64,000 nt of DNA from Notospermus geniculatus (Eukaryota; Nemertea; Pilidiophora; Heteronemertea; Lineidae): assembly GCA_002633025.1 (NCBI GenBank), contig NMRB01000257.1:13129-77128 (forward strand), read 5' to 3'. Below, in pieces: positions 1-11,427 of the stretch; the stretch's first letter is position 1; the number at the start of each line of letters is the position of its first letter. The notes under the pieces are model-generated. The model made no database searches. It saw nothing but the letters and a program-made list of their open reading frames with translations, and was not told the DNA's origin. The position numbers were made by a program, and so were the translations under genes.

Positions 1-224
1 GATCGAACATTCCTGATCAATCTGTATTTAGTCATCAAACTGATGAACTGCCCTACTGAAGTTTGCCACCCGACATTGCATTAGGCCCTATACGGCGTGT
101 AGGCCTAGACTGGGGAGAAACCGCCACGTTATAGATGGCAGCACGTGCCTCTTAGCCTCTCGATAACGATATTGTTCGTTTGTCCGTCGGTCAGTCGGTC
201 TTAACGTCCGTCCCGTAAACCTTT

Positions 225-428
225 TTGTTCTGGATGATGACTTTAGAAAGGAGGAATTGGTGGGAAAGTTTCCTGGTGGGTCTCGGTCGGGGAAAGGAAG
301 ATATTAGAGAGGATGCGCAACTTTCCGACTCCGACTTCAACTACGAGAATGAATTGCAGTCCGCTTTAGACATCCTTGATAAAAACGATTTGATAGAAGA
401 TGTCGATTGGTCAAACACCATAAATTGA
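225..428 (+). pseudogene. Short acidic ORF fragment, unknown
   Basis: A 67-codon open frame with an acidic second half (motif LSDSDFNYENELQSALDILD). The same peptide, slightly diverged, is encoded in inverted orientation at about 596-706, so this is one half of an inverted pair of coding fragments. Acidic Ser/Asp-rich N-termini are common in animal transposases, and I infer a decayed transposon fragment. No catalytic domain follows it. It could also be a chance ORF. Confidence 0.25.
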
Positions 429-706
429 AGGCAGAAAAAATGGCCTTATAAACCGGAAGTGCGGATAAATATTGAATATTGAAATCGTAATCCTAGTCGT
501 TACGACTTGAAACACGACTATAATATTTGCGATTTACGTGCACTTCCGATTATGAGTAGAAACTATTCTGCCACAAAGTTATGGTATTTTACAATTTGCA
601 AACGTCTATCAAATCGTTTTTATCAAGGATGTCTACAGCGGACTGCAATTCATTCTGGTAGTTGAAGCCGGAATCGGAGTCGGAAAACTGCGCAACCTCT
701 GTATTC
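303..706. repeat. Inverted repeat pair of coding fragment
   Basis: About 95 bp at 320-415 is repeated in reverse complement at about 600-700 with only a few mismatches, including an identical run coding ILDKNDLI. The loop is about 180 bp of AT-rich DNA. This fits the ends of a foldback element or two fragments of one transposon in opposite orientation. Nothing else recognisable lies in 1-1056. Confidence 0.6.
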
Positions 707-1056
707 ATTGAAATTGTGGAGACCCGTTGCGCCACTAAGATGGCTGCCACGGGGGCATTTTTGTTTTTTCCTTGCGAGCGGTAGCCATATCATGTGACGG
801 CGGCTCCCAGTGGATTTCACAGACCAGACCTAATGACTAGGATAATTGTTGTTGGACATTTTCCCTGAAAAAGTATGTGGAAGAAAAAATGCACAACGTG
901 TTTTGTTAATATGGACGTAACAGGCAATTTCGACTTTAAAGAATAGCGTTGTTGGAGATTTCTCCAATGTTTTTTTCTTTCAATAATGTCTCTGTTTTCA
1001 TAATATCATCTATAAACTACAATCTCGAACACAGATCAGTATCTTCCTCCCGCTGC

Positions 1057-4000
1057 CTAGGGATCGACTTCGGGATCGTTCGGAACGTCTCGGCGCTGCG
1101 CCCTCCGATCTGTTGATATCTCGTCCAGTCTCGTCAAGCTCTCGTTTCGCGTGACGGGAGTTTCGCCTCTCGCTTCCGCCTCAATGACGTCATTGATATC
1201 TCTGCCGGCTTTTAGGAACCAGCGGGAAAGAGGGATGTAGATGGCAAGGAGGACAAACACCATGACCCCAGCGAGGATGTAACAGATTACGTCCATCCTT
1301 GAAAACTTCTTTATGTCTGAAAAACCAGTAATAATTGAAAAGCGACGTTTTGGAACCAAGTAAACCAGCATCACAATACATCTTTGGAATATGCTTTGTT
1401 CTTTCCGAAATAAACAGTGTTTCCCTCCAGTTTCTGAAGGCACCAGTTTTCCAATTTCACCTTCAGAATCCTTCTTCAATATTTGTCTAATACCCCTCTT
1501 AGAAGGACTCCACGAAACCTACCCATGGCGATCCCAATGACGAATTCAATGACAAGCATCAGTACACACAAGCAGGCGCCCAGGCAAATTGTAAATGTCT
1601 CTAGGCCCTTAGGACTTGTGAAGTAGATAAGGACTGGTGCTGAAAACCGAGAGATACGGTCAGATGGGAGGGGGTTAACACTGAGTGACGAGATACTTTC
1701 TTTTTATCTAACACTACACATATGTATTCTCCTAGTTTGCAAATGTATGGGCGGCTAAAACCGCAAATAAAGACGTTCGAGTCAGGATTTCTAGTCGCTG
1801 TTTAATGTGATCTCCAGCTGTAGCTGAGAAAGACGTTGGGTGGCACTGTAGTCCTTAAGATTATCTGCAGTCGCAACAGGTCAAAAATGAGAAAACTTCT
1901 AATTTGTTGATGTGTATGTATCACCTACGAATACAGCACCACCTGTAGTCTTTCTCAGCTACGACTGGAGATCATCCTGACGACTGCAGCGCCACCAACG
2001 TTTTTCTAAGGTACGACTCGAGATTGTCCCGACGACTGCAGCGCCACCAACGTCTCAGTTAGCTACAGCGCGAGTCCCGACGACTACAGCGCCGCCTAGC
2101 GTCTTTTTCAGCTACACTCGAGATCGTCCCGACAACTGCAGCGTCGCCCAACGTCTTCCTTAGCTACAACTCGAGATCATCCTAACGAGTGCAGCGCCAC
2201 CCAACGTCTTTCTTAGCGTGATACGAGATCATCCGGACGACTGCAGCGCCGCCCAGCGTCTTTTTCAGCTTAATTGTCATGATTTAAGACCAGGTTTCAT
2301 GTGTTTACCAGAAGTGATGACCAGGAAGCTTGATACGCCCATCACGATGTACTGAGGGACCAACCAGAGGACACTGACGGTCTGCGATGTTTGGATGTCT
2401 TTTACGTCACTCACGACTCCAGCTATGACGAGGGCAATCGCTCCGATGACGAAACCAACACCTAAAATGGAAAATACGTTGAAAAAATACAATGGAATTG
2501 GTAGAAATTATCACGTCACCCCAAGTGACATAACACCTTGTGAATAGTTAATCGGGGCATTTGTGTTCAGTCCACCGTCCTGTGCAGGCTTAGTTTTGGG
2601 TCTCTCCTCTGAGTTTTGGGTCTCTCCTCTGAGTAGTGAAGGCATGTAGGATTGCCATATTTGATTTAGACTTGGAGGAATTATACTGACATTATTATAC
2701 TGTCAGTATAATTCCTCCAAGATTTAGAGGTGGTGTGTTGGATCACCCCTGAGTAGTGAAGGCATGTGGGATTGCCATATTTGATTTAGAGATGGTGTGT
2801 TGGATCACCCTTGAGTAGTGAAGGCATCGGGGCATTTGTGTTCAGGCCTCGAGTGGGTAGGCGATGTAATGGGCTAACATGGCGTGAGATGACATCGAGG
2901 GGCGTGTGTGATATTTCTTTGCCCACCCTCCCACCCCAGGTTGCTGTCATTCTCATCTTCTTCTGGCAGAAATATGCCGGATCTTCGCAATACTATGATA
3001 CAAGAGTGATGTCACTTGGGGTACGGTTAACGTGTACGTGAAAGGACGTACGGCCAGAAAGGCGTATAATATTCGTAGGCATTTTAGGTCCTGTTCAGCC
3101 TATTTTGGCATACTCGATTAGCCATTAAAAGGTCTGGAACAGAAAATTACCTGCAATAGGGCATAAGATTTACTTTTAATAAACATTCAAGTAAAAAAAT
3201 TCAATCCTACTTCGATCCTGTCTGTCAACTCACCGATTGTTTTCAATTGGTTTGCTTCTGTTTCAGGTTTAAATTGACCTCGAAACTTCTTGTAAACGAC
3301 GCCCACAATTATTGGGCCCAGTATATAGGGAATAAGTTTGAATTGCCCTACGAGCTGTAACCAATAGTAGCCAGCCCACAGGCGCTTATAAAACCTTGCG
3401 AGTTGGGTCATCTGAAACAAATAGGGAATCAAAAATGTCGGTCTACGTTTCCACATTAGGGGCCGATTTAATAGACATTTACTAAGCTAACCTTTGGTTC
3501 CACCAAAAATACTAGTAGATAAGCAAGCAAAAAATGTACAACTAAATTCCCCCCAAAGCCCTGTTTTCTAAGCTCTGTACAGCGCTCAATGTCCATCCAA
3601 ACGGGGCTTTTTGGTGAAAATTTAGGTGACTGCACATTTTTCGCTCGCTTGTCTATTTTTGGCGGAACCAATGGTCAGCTTAGCAAACGTCTCTTAAATC
3701 GGCCCTACACGATCATAAATTTATTCAAAACACTATCATACATTTGTATGATGACGTTTGAACATCATCATACGTGTTGGATGCTATTCAAGTTTTGTTG
3801 GGAAAACGGTCTACACGATCATACATTTGTCCATGAACATCATCATACAAATGTATTATGATGTTTTCAGCAAATGTATGATCGTGTAGACGGGCTTTAT
3901 AGTAGACCGGCCATGACCACTATTGACCTTTAAGGCCTGTCTACACGATCATACATTTGTTCAAAACATCATCATACATTTGTATGATGATGTCCAAGCT

Positions 4001-7000
4001 TGTGTGTCGATTTCTGTCTTGTGACAATGCAGCTAAAATTTTGAACATCATCATACATTGTTCAAAACAGCATCATACACTTGCATGATGATGTTCAAGT
4101 TTGTTGTGGATTTCGATCTACAGTCCAACATTCACGAACTTTGTATGATGAAGTATGATGGAGAAAGGATAATGTTGGATGCTGTTCAAGTTTGTTGGGA
4201 AAACCGTCCACACGATCATACATTTGTCCATGAACATCATCACACATTTTTTTTGGGATGTTTTGCATTGGCAAGATGAAACATGCAGCTAAAAATTTGA
4301 ACATCATCATACATGTTCAGGTTTGTTGGGAAATCAGTCCACACGATCATACATTTTGTCGTGAACATCATCACACAAATTTGAACATCATCATACATGT
4401 TGGTTGCTGTTCAAGTTTGTTGGGAAAACAGCCTACACAATCAAATATCTGTCCATGAACATCATCACACAAATGTTTGATGATGTTTTGAACAAATGTA
4501 TGATCGTGTAGACAGGCCTTTAAGGGTGAATGTTGCGATGGTAACCGGGTGTTTCTGAAACTTCATGACTCCAAGATATGTTCTGGCACAGTTACCAAAT
4601 TTTAACAAAAAATGCCTACGAAATCTTTTTCTAGGCCACTTTTTCGATGTTGGCCGGTCTACTATTAAGAGGTCAGTCCGAGTGAGCCACTGCTAGGGTT
4701 AGAGGTACAATAATCTGCTGGTCTATTCTACCTATTCGAACAAGCTGAATCATCGTTGAACATTGTCGGACAACTGGGCCGTTGCCAAAACTCACGTTTA
4801 CGTTTATCGTTTAGTTTCTTAACCTCCCTAATATTGTTATTTATAGAGGCCTTGCAAATTGATGTCACAAGCCGTCATGCTGGGGGGGGGGGCACATGCT
4901 GCAGAGGCGCAGCGAAATGAGCCGTGCATGTCCCAATGATGTTACGTCAAACAATGGCGTGGCACACTTCACGCAGGTCACGTCACACCTCTGCACCCTG
5001 TCAAGGCCTGTGCCCTCCAGCATGGCCGCCAGGATGACGTCATTGCAAGGCCTCTATACAAACATGCTGTAAGAGCTATTTTCATACCACAATCGACATC
5101 GATAAGGAAAGAGCAAAGCAGGACATCAGACCAAAAAAGAGAACACCCCTCCGAAATTTCAGTCTTTCCAGCGTTCTCCTTTGAGCTTGTTCTCGATCAC
5201 GTGTCGCGGTGCCTCGTAGAACGTCATCGTCGTCAACATACGTCGGCTTCACACGAAACAGGAACGTTTTGATAACTCGGACTAAATATTTCCATGACCT
5301 TTGACCTGGAATTCGACAACATCACATGGGACTATAGAATCAGCCTACCACCATAGGTAAGTCCCCGAATGGGGAAATGAAGGAACTAACGTCACGACAT
5401 GGCGCTGGTGTGAGCGCGCGGTGCGACCGAAGTTCCGTGTGTGAACAAGAAATAACTCCCTGAAAGAAGGGCCTTAACCTGCATGACGGGGCTACCATCG
5501 ACACAATCGAAAGACGTCACTTTTTGTCTTAGTTGAAATCGCATCGCGCGAAAATATGTGTACATTTCTCTAGACTCGACAAGATTTTGTTCCGAAAAAC
5601 ATGTCTATACTCACCCAGCGGTGGAATTTTCATTTGGGGAAAATAGCCCACATAAGGACAACTTTGCATTCCACGCTCGATGGTTTCAGTTTGACCCCCC
5701 CCCCCCCGCCCTCCCCGATTATTGGGTTACTTTTGGCCAAAACGCCTTGGAAAATGGACTGAAATTTGGTGTGATCGATACCAGCGCCGCATAGTGGATA
5801 AGTCACAAAGGTTCCTGACCGGAGTCCGAAGAGAAATCTACGTACCTTCCTCCGTCGTCTGCTTCTTGTACTGTACCTTTCCCAATAAAAAAATGGCCAT
5901 GGAAAGCGAGTCACTACCGAGTGTTATACCGTAAAGTAATGTCTCGTAATAGCGAGCCTTCACATCCAAGAGGGGTAAATGTATAATATTATGAAGGCCA
6001 AACACAAGCTGGAGAACCGCAAGACTGATAACAACGGCCAGTGCCCCCCTGCAAATTAAAAAAAAACAGTTTATGCGACCACGGGTTTGTGGTCAGTCGA
6101 GGAAAATCCGACACGAGTCTTTAGTCTATCAACTCCATGAAGAAAATACTAATAGGCCTTAGTACTAGTAGGTATGCAATTACAGGGTGGGCCAAAAAAA
6201 AATGTTACCATTAATTATGAAATTCTTGTCTTTTCCACAAAAGCCATAAAAATATTTCTCTACAATTCAGCTGAATCATATCTAAAGCCTTAGATTTTCA
6301 TCCAAAAGCATCAATGGATCCAGCAACTTGATCAGTGCAAGAGAGGGCAAAGATTGTGGAGGTGTATTTTGCGACGAAATCAGTAGTCCTCACTCAGCGA
6401 CAATATTCAGGAGGGACTTTCGCAGGAGAAATGCACCCAGCAGACTCACAATCAGGCGTCATATCCCACAATGCATCACATCCCGATAAATTTTATTTAT
6501 AATCACTGCCGCCATGATATCAGCATTGGTTTTACACAGGAAATGAGTTTCGACTTCGTTTACACAAAACGAACTTCGTTCCAGGTGAGAAACGAACTCG
6601 GTGAACAGATTACTTGACTAAGACGATAGCCCCTCAGGGTGCAATTTTATGGTTCTTTGAAGGCACTAGCGTCCGCCAAACGTCCAACTTTTTTCCATCG
6701 TCGACCACTCTTGGCCCACGCCAGTACACAAACATGTACGTGATGAATAACCATAACCAACTGATCTTCATGAAACCGCCAACAAAAACTGACAAAACCG
6801 TCTTTACTGCACTCACACTGAACGTTCTCAGCTCATTATCTGCTGGACACGAGAAAATGACCCACACAAACCATACCATCAAAAATGGATACAAATGGTC
6901 ACTTATTAAAGGCGCTCACTATTTTGCCGGCGGAAAAATCAAGGACGAAAATAATGGCTCACTATGGTGACCAACTTTTCACACATAAAAAAAGTAGTGT

Positions 7001-9861
7001 ACCATCAGAATGGGTAACATTTTTTGGCCCAACCTGTATATGTTCAATGTTGGGCGACTTGTGTTCTCCTTTCATTACGGGGCGAACTTACCATCTCAGC
7101 AGAGATGAAATTCGAGCGAATTTCTGATCGCCTTGCTGCGCGATGAAGGTTATAACTGTAGGAATGACTGTCGCAAGGCCCGTCACCATCATTATTAAAC
7201 TGATGACGTAGATGGCAAGCAAAATCCTTTCCTGCAAAGATGATAAATAACTCAACGTTATTGATGACGTAGACAGCAAACTCCTTTAGCCGTGGGACTA
7301 TAATCAAACTACATGTAGTTTCAATCCCTTTAGATTTGTGTTAACAACCATCACAAAAAAAAACATTTTGGGGCAAAACACTCACGTAAACACAAAATTA
7401 GGTGATAAGAGCCATCTGGTGGGAATCAAGAGAAGCTAAGCCCCTCGCCACAGATCGTTCGCAGTTGTGGTATTTGTCTTATATATTATTATATATGATA
7501 TCAGTCTGTGATTTTGATTTTATTTTTCTTCTTGTTGATGTTGAGAGGCTTACCGTCAGTGGGCTGATGTTGTTCACCGACTCGGTCACTACACTGATAA
7601 CAAAACCCACACACGAACCTAAAACGGAATTGTGAAAGTCGTGGAGACTGTAAATATCTGCTAAAGATTCAGATATATTGTAAATATGGAACGTTTTTTA
7701 CAGCGCTTTCCATTGTAGCAGGCCCACAGTCTCAAAGTGCTTCACATTTATTTTCCCAGGAACTCCAGAATCAGGAAGCAGGTTTTTATTTAGCGCATCA
7801 CTTGATCCTTTCAGACCAGTTGAAAATAAAGTGATGACTTCGCTGGGAATCGAACCCGCTGTGATAAAATATTGATAATCCTAAGAAAGAAAGTCTGAGT
7901 TGCAATCTGCTATTGTAATGTTACGTAAACATGTATACATATTTTACAACGATATAACCGATTCTCTTATTAAACATTACAACCGGACTGAAATTCCCTG
8001 GGGACTTAGATTCCTATCACATGACGTCATTCAGCCTCGTTTTAGTCACCGCCTCCTTTCATTTGATTGGATTATTTTTTGTAAGTTTTTTTTAGTTAAC
8101 TTACCTGCCAGTTTTAAAGTGATGCCATAGAAGAGTGATGTATACCTGCCGGCGTATGTGTCAGCGTACAGACCAACTAATATCGGTAGGATGTACAGTA
8201 TTACTGGAAGAAATGAGGAGTTTATTAACCTTTTTTGACTGTCAAGGTCATTTTTTCGAACCATTTAGCCGAAAAATCATCTGAAATAGCCCGGAAGATA
8301 CCTGAAACTATCACATATAGGTGCTTATTGGAAGCTCTGAGAGAGTACTTTCCAATGAATACATCAGCCCTTTTTACACGGTGCTGGTTCGAGGAAACCC
8401 ACCTCCACCCTCCTCGGGCGGGTTCGGTTCAGGATGGATTGATCGCTTTTACACGGTGCGGGTTACCGAACCCGCCTCGAACTAGTTCGAGGTCGGTTCG
8501 TTCAAGTGCGTGCCACCAGATGGCGTGTATCAACATTTACAGTTATCGCAAGTAAGAAATATCCCAAAAATAATCACTTAAAATCGATGCTTCTAACAAC
8601 ATGAGCAGTGCTTGAGAAATCTCGTGCGTGATTTCTTCACAGGTAACTTACAGCAATACGCCAGTGATGCCATGTATATGTAGCGTGCTCAATCCCGCAC
8701 GAGGCCGGTGGAGGTCGGTTCGCTTTTACACGAGAGAATAACCAGCCTGAACCTACCTCCACCTACCTCCACCTTCCCGAGACTCACGCTGCGAACTGAA
8801 CTGGCCCGAGGAAGGTGGAGGTCAGTTGTTTCGCTTTTACACGGGGAAAAATAACCGAACCCTCCTCGATCTAGTCTCGATCCGGAACGCACCGGCACCG
8901 TGTAAAAAGGGCTATCGTGACGGCCTTTTTTCTGTGGCATTTAAGGAATTAGTAGATTTAGTAGATTTAATGAAGGGAAAGGGTTAACAGAGTATTGAGG
9001 ACTCCGACTCAGGTTAATATTTTCCCATTTGGTACTAACAGAAAGTGTAGCAAAAATATACAGGATCATTCAATTGATTATTGTTTAATCGACGGAAACA
9101 TAAGGCTTCGCCAAATGTCGTGGTCTGGTTACCATGACAACCGATTTTCACTCCCTTAGCACACTGATCCAAGGGATGACTTTTAGTAAATGACTGTACT
9201 GATAACCGTTCATTCAAAAACGGCAAAATCATTTCTCTGCAGATTTTGCCGGGTTGGCCCCCTACTTTGACTGGACTAAATGGCTCGTTTGAAATATCAC
9301 TCTAAAAAATCCTCCGTTTCCATGGGTACGGATCCGTGGGTAGGCCCCTACATATACCAACATGGGAACACTAAACCCATTCCGAGTTGTATGTCCCCGT
9401 ATGATGGGACAGGGTATAGCGGGCCCGTGGGAAATGGCCATAAAAATTGTACAAGGAATTTACCCATTGCTATGGATACGCTGTACCTATTTTGTTTTTA
9501 CAGTGATGGAATGAACAATCCCGTAAAATATGAATCCATGATTAATAAATCACTTCTTACTGGCTCCTACTCCTATTAATGGCGTGAATTTTTTATCCAA
9601 ATCTGGGGCCTCGATGTTAGTCAGTTTCGTCAGCGAATATTTCACTTCTCGTTCAAAATTTGTTCCAAAACATTGAAGAAACAGAACGGAGAAAAGGCAG
9701 ACGACGCTCAGTCGTCTCCCGCCTCGGTTTGGTGGTACGTAATAGTCGGATTCATCCCTTAGTTGCTCTGATTGATTTGTGGGTCCGAACTGTTGACCTC
9801 TCTGGTGTGGCGTCTCAGCCCTTCGCCCGAGCAGCGGGCTCTCCTCGTCTTGACGTGACAT
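1057..9861 (-). CDS. POT/SLC15-family peptide transporter, 10 exons
   Basis: Proton-coupled oligopeptide transporter of the major facilitator superfamily, predicted to move di/tripeptides or histidine across a membrane, probably lysosomal. Exons on the minus strand are 9861-9561, 8203-8105, 7618-7554, 7231-7092, 6048-5846, 5305-5088, 3411-3234, 2461-2309, 1639-1523 and 1316-1057. All have GT-AG borders and compatible phases and give 577 residues. Residues 6-11 (EESPLL) form a dileucine sorting signal as in SLC15A3/A4. TM1 ends with the FER of the ExxER motif, but the first Glu is Thr. TM2 is followed by the family motif GLYADTYAGRY. TM9 is GVGFVIGAIALVIAGVV, and TM10 begins VLWLVPQYIVMGVSSF. 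The FYxxINxG signature is missing at the exon 4/5 junction (SSLLRW then GALAVVIS), so a small in-frame exon may be missed or the protein diverged. The tail after TM12 is hydrophilic. An in-frame upstream Met at 9912 is a less likely start. The assignment rests on motif order, not on a database search. Confidence 0.85.
1746..2275. repeat. Minisatellite-bearing element, about 60-bp units
   Basis: Starts with TATGGGCGGCTAAAACCGC, then carries about 8 degenerate units of roughly 60 bp containing gactgcagcgccaccaacg and gtcttt(c/t)tcagctac. It lies in the last-but-two intron of the SLC15 gene. The same terminal sequence borders another minisatellite at 50140-50517 in inverse orientation and the foldback element at 52316-53937, which suggests a related family. 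No opposite terminal repeat was seen at 2275. Confidence 0.6.
2590..2830. repeat. Direct tandem repeat with nested hairpin
   Basis: Two to three copies of a unit of about 60-90 bp containing tgagtagtgaaggcatg and attgccatatttgattta. One unit is interrupted by the 51-bp hairpin at 2671-2721 while the neighbouring unit is uninterrupted. It lies in an intron of the transporter gene. Confidence 0.6.
2671..2721. mobile_element. 51-bp hairpin mini-MITE
   Basis: Arms CTTGGAGGAATTATACTGAC and its complement surround a short AT loop. The flanks read gatttaga on the left and (g)atttaga on the right, and the adjacent uninterrupted repeat unit has one copy of this target. It is therefore an insertion with a 7-8 bp target-site duplication. 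Shortened relatives lie at 16597-16628 and 54157-54188. Confidence 0.7.
3459..3705. mobile_element. Foldback MITE, about 247 bp
   Basis: Long imperfect hairpin: the left end gggccgatttaatag pairs with the right end taaatcggccc, and complementarity continues inward through ctaacctttggttcc / ggaaccaatggtcag and beyond. No coding capacity. The right end abuts the next foldback element. Confidence 0.65.
3701..3896. mobile_element. Foldback MITE, catacatttg family
   Basis: Inverted ends ctacacgatcataaattt and aaatgtatgatcgtgtag, with internal repeats of gaacatcatcatac. It belongs to the same family as 3929-4523. Confidence 0.6.
3899..4665. mobile_element. Outer element with agtagaccggcca inverted ends
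   Basis: The 15-bp ends atagtagaccggcca and tggccggtctactat are exact inverted repeats that surround the 3929-4523 foldback. This looks like an older MITE into which the second element inserted. Confidence 0.55.
3929..4523. mobile_element. Foldback MITE with internal subrepeats
   Basis: Near-perfect inverted ends (left aaggcctgtctacacgatc) flanked by ttaa-like sequence. Inside are about six degenerate units with aacatcatcatacat and gttcaagtttgttggga, in both orientations. No ORF of note. Confidence 0.7.
4844..5056. mobile_element. MITE with TGACGTCA core
   Basis: Inverted ends tagaggccttgcaa and ttgcaaggcctcta next to TA, with internal inverted segments around ccgtcatgctgg / ccagcatggc and the palindrome tgacgtca. 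The interior contains a G homopolymer. Elements at 22826-23047 and 46764-46916 share the organisation. Confidence 0.65.
6181..7038. mobile_element. Non-autonomous Tc1/mariner-like element
   Basis: The ends tacagggtgggccaaaaa and ttttttggcccaacctgta are inverted repeats with TA at the borders, followed inward by gttacc / gggtaac. The 858-bp interior has no transposase. It lies in the intron between 7092 and 6048 of the transporter gene. Confidence 0.6.
7680..7862 (-). mobile_element. tRNA-derived SINE (probable)
   Basis: On the minus strand the sequence begins with a B-box-like gcgggttcgattcccagc and ends in actttgagactg...gaaagcgctgtaaaaa. That 3' tail is of the type seen in several deuterostome SINEs. 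The A box is not clear, so the 5' end may be truncated. Confidence 0.5.
8366..8913. mobile_element. MITE with agccctttttacacggtgc ends
   Basis: Inverted ends agccctttttacacggtgc and its complement lie in the first intron of the transporter gene. The interior repeats cgcttttacacg and gaggtcggttcg in both orientations, which makes a multi-hairpin. Non-coding. Confidence 0.7.
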
Positions 9862-9914
9862 TCTGAAAGAGACAGTAACACAGTGCACACCGCTGTAAAG
9901 GTTCTCCTCCACGT

Positions 9915-10500
9915 GAGAGCTTTCTCGTGCAATTCAGCTCTCTATGGGCAACATACAGGGTAGGCCACAAACATTTTCCATCGAACAATAGCCCTTCTTT
10001 TCTGTGGGGAGAAATATTTGTGGGCCACCCTGTAGAGAACCATGGGCAGCAGCCATTTGTGTCCTGTATCTAAGCGTATTTCAGGTGATGGCACTTTCAA
10101 GAATTTCCCCCCTCGCGTTCTGCCTCTCAATGGGCAACTGAACCATAGGAAACTATGGGCAGTCTTCTGTGTCATCGGTCTCGGCGTAAAGGTGTCCATT
10201 TCTCTCCCGAGTTGGCGCTCTCTGGGAATTCAACAATAGAAAACTGTGGGTCGTTTGTACCATTGATCTCGGCGTAAAGGTGCCCCGTTTTCTCTCGCGA
10301 ATTGCTCTCTATGGGCAACTAAACCATAGAAAACTACGGGCAGTCGTATGTGCCATTGGTCTCGGCCTAAAGGCACAGATTTCTCCCGCGAATTGGCTCT
10401 CTATGGGGAATTTAACTATGGGCAGTGTCTTGGTCTCAGCGTAAGTCCTAGAGAAACCGGCGATGGTGAATTGCCCATTGAGAGCCAACTCGCACTATAC
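9915..10500. repeat. Tandem repeat, about 95-bp units
   Basis: About six degenerate units with ctctatgggcaactgaacca, aaactatgggcag and ggtctcggcgtaaagg. The array sits directly upstream of the transporter's first coding exon, so it would lie in or next to its promoter or 5' UTR. A small MITE is inserted at 9956-10032. Confidence 0.7.
9956..10032. mobile_element. 77-bp mariner-like MITE
   Basis: Inverted ends cagggtaggccacaaa and tttgtgggccaccctg lie between TA dinucleotides, inside the 95-bp tandem array. The short hairpin has no coding potential. Confidence 0.65.
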
Positions 10501-11019
10501 TACGGTAGAACACTATACAAAAGTACTATACTCTAGAAGCGCTTTTAGTCTAAACAGGAAGTAACACAAATAGGCCTACAAGTTGGATGATGCGGGCGAG
10601 TCTTTCGGCCCTCAATATGCTCTACAACAAATCTCAATCAGGCTATCTGTGTGTCATGTCTGACGTGATTCTGTACTTACATGAACCTTGAATCGCTGAA
10701 TACTGCAGATCTTAACCTTATTCTCACTCGTCTCTCCCTCATCTGAACATAACAAACCCAGCAGTGTCGAACCCGTGTTCTGTTACACGTACTTCCTTGT
10801 CTTGGGAAAAACCGCTCCGCCATTTTGAAATCTCAACAAAGCATACCACGGTTGACTTGCCAAGAAATGTGGCAATACAATGTTTGATATTTTTCATTTC
10901 GTCGCACATGATTATAATTTGATTAATGTTCCTGTTAGAAATATTCGCTTTTATTTGGTAGACAAAGTGACGTGGGTTCTCCCGTCACGTCTCGTGACTT
11001 CCTTCATGTCGAAAGTGTG
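10501..11019. other. Non-coding, nothing recognised
   Basis: No coding region, tRNA or clear repeat seen. The stretch ends at an N (11020) that is also the left limit of the duplicated segment 11021-14000. Confidence 0.5.
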
Positions 11020-11067
11020 NGGCAGTGTTCGGAATCGAGGTAGGGGATACGCCGCTGGGCAGTCCAT

Positions 11068-11185
11068 GGGCCGTATTTCATGGGTCGCACTTCGTTAAAA
11101 TCAGACTTTCTGTGTGCTTGAAGCATTGAGAAAAGTCAGAACTTTTGATACTTTAGGCTAAAGTGCGACCCGTGAATACGGGCCC
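11068..11185. mobile_element. MITE, gggccgtatt(t)cacgggtcg ends
   Basis: The left end gggccgtatttcatgggtcg pairs with the right end cgacccgtgaatacgggccc. A second copy in duplicate B lies at about 24166-24285. The loop is about 70 bp. Confidence 0.65.
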
Positions 11186-11427
11186 GAGAGTAGATCGCGC
11201 GTCGATTCTCCCGCAGCTGTACGGCTATGTTGATTGTACAGCGTGGTATCAAAAATTTATAAGGCGAGCTTATAAATTTTTGGTGGTATGTTGGAAGAAA
11301 TTGCACAGGAGAAGAAATTTTGAATGTCCAGTATATTTGATGTTATAAATCAAATCAAAAGGTACAAATGACCGTACATTAACTTAACTGACGTCGGACA
11401 TGTCACAATCTGTAGACTACGTAAATT

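Noticed and set aside
3589-4458. His-rich short frames (EHHHT repeats)
   Set aside because: They are translations of foldback subrepeats and occur on both strands.
6634-6894. Minus-strand hydrophobic frame as an extra transporter exon
   Set aside because: It lies inside a mariner-like element, exons 4 and 5 already join in phase, and no matching splice sites were found.
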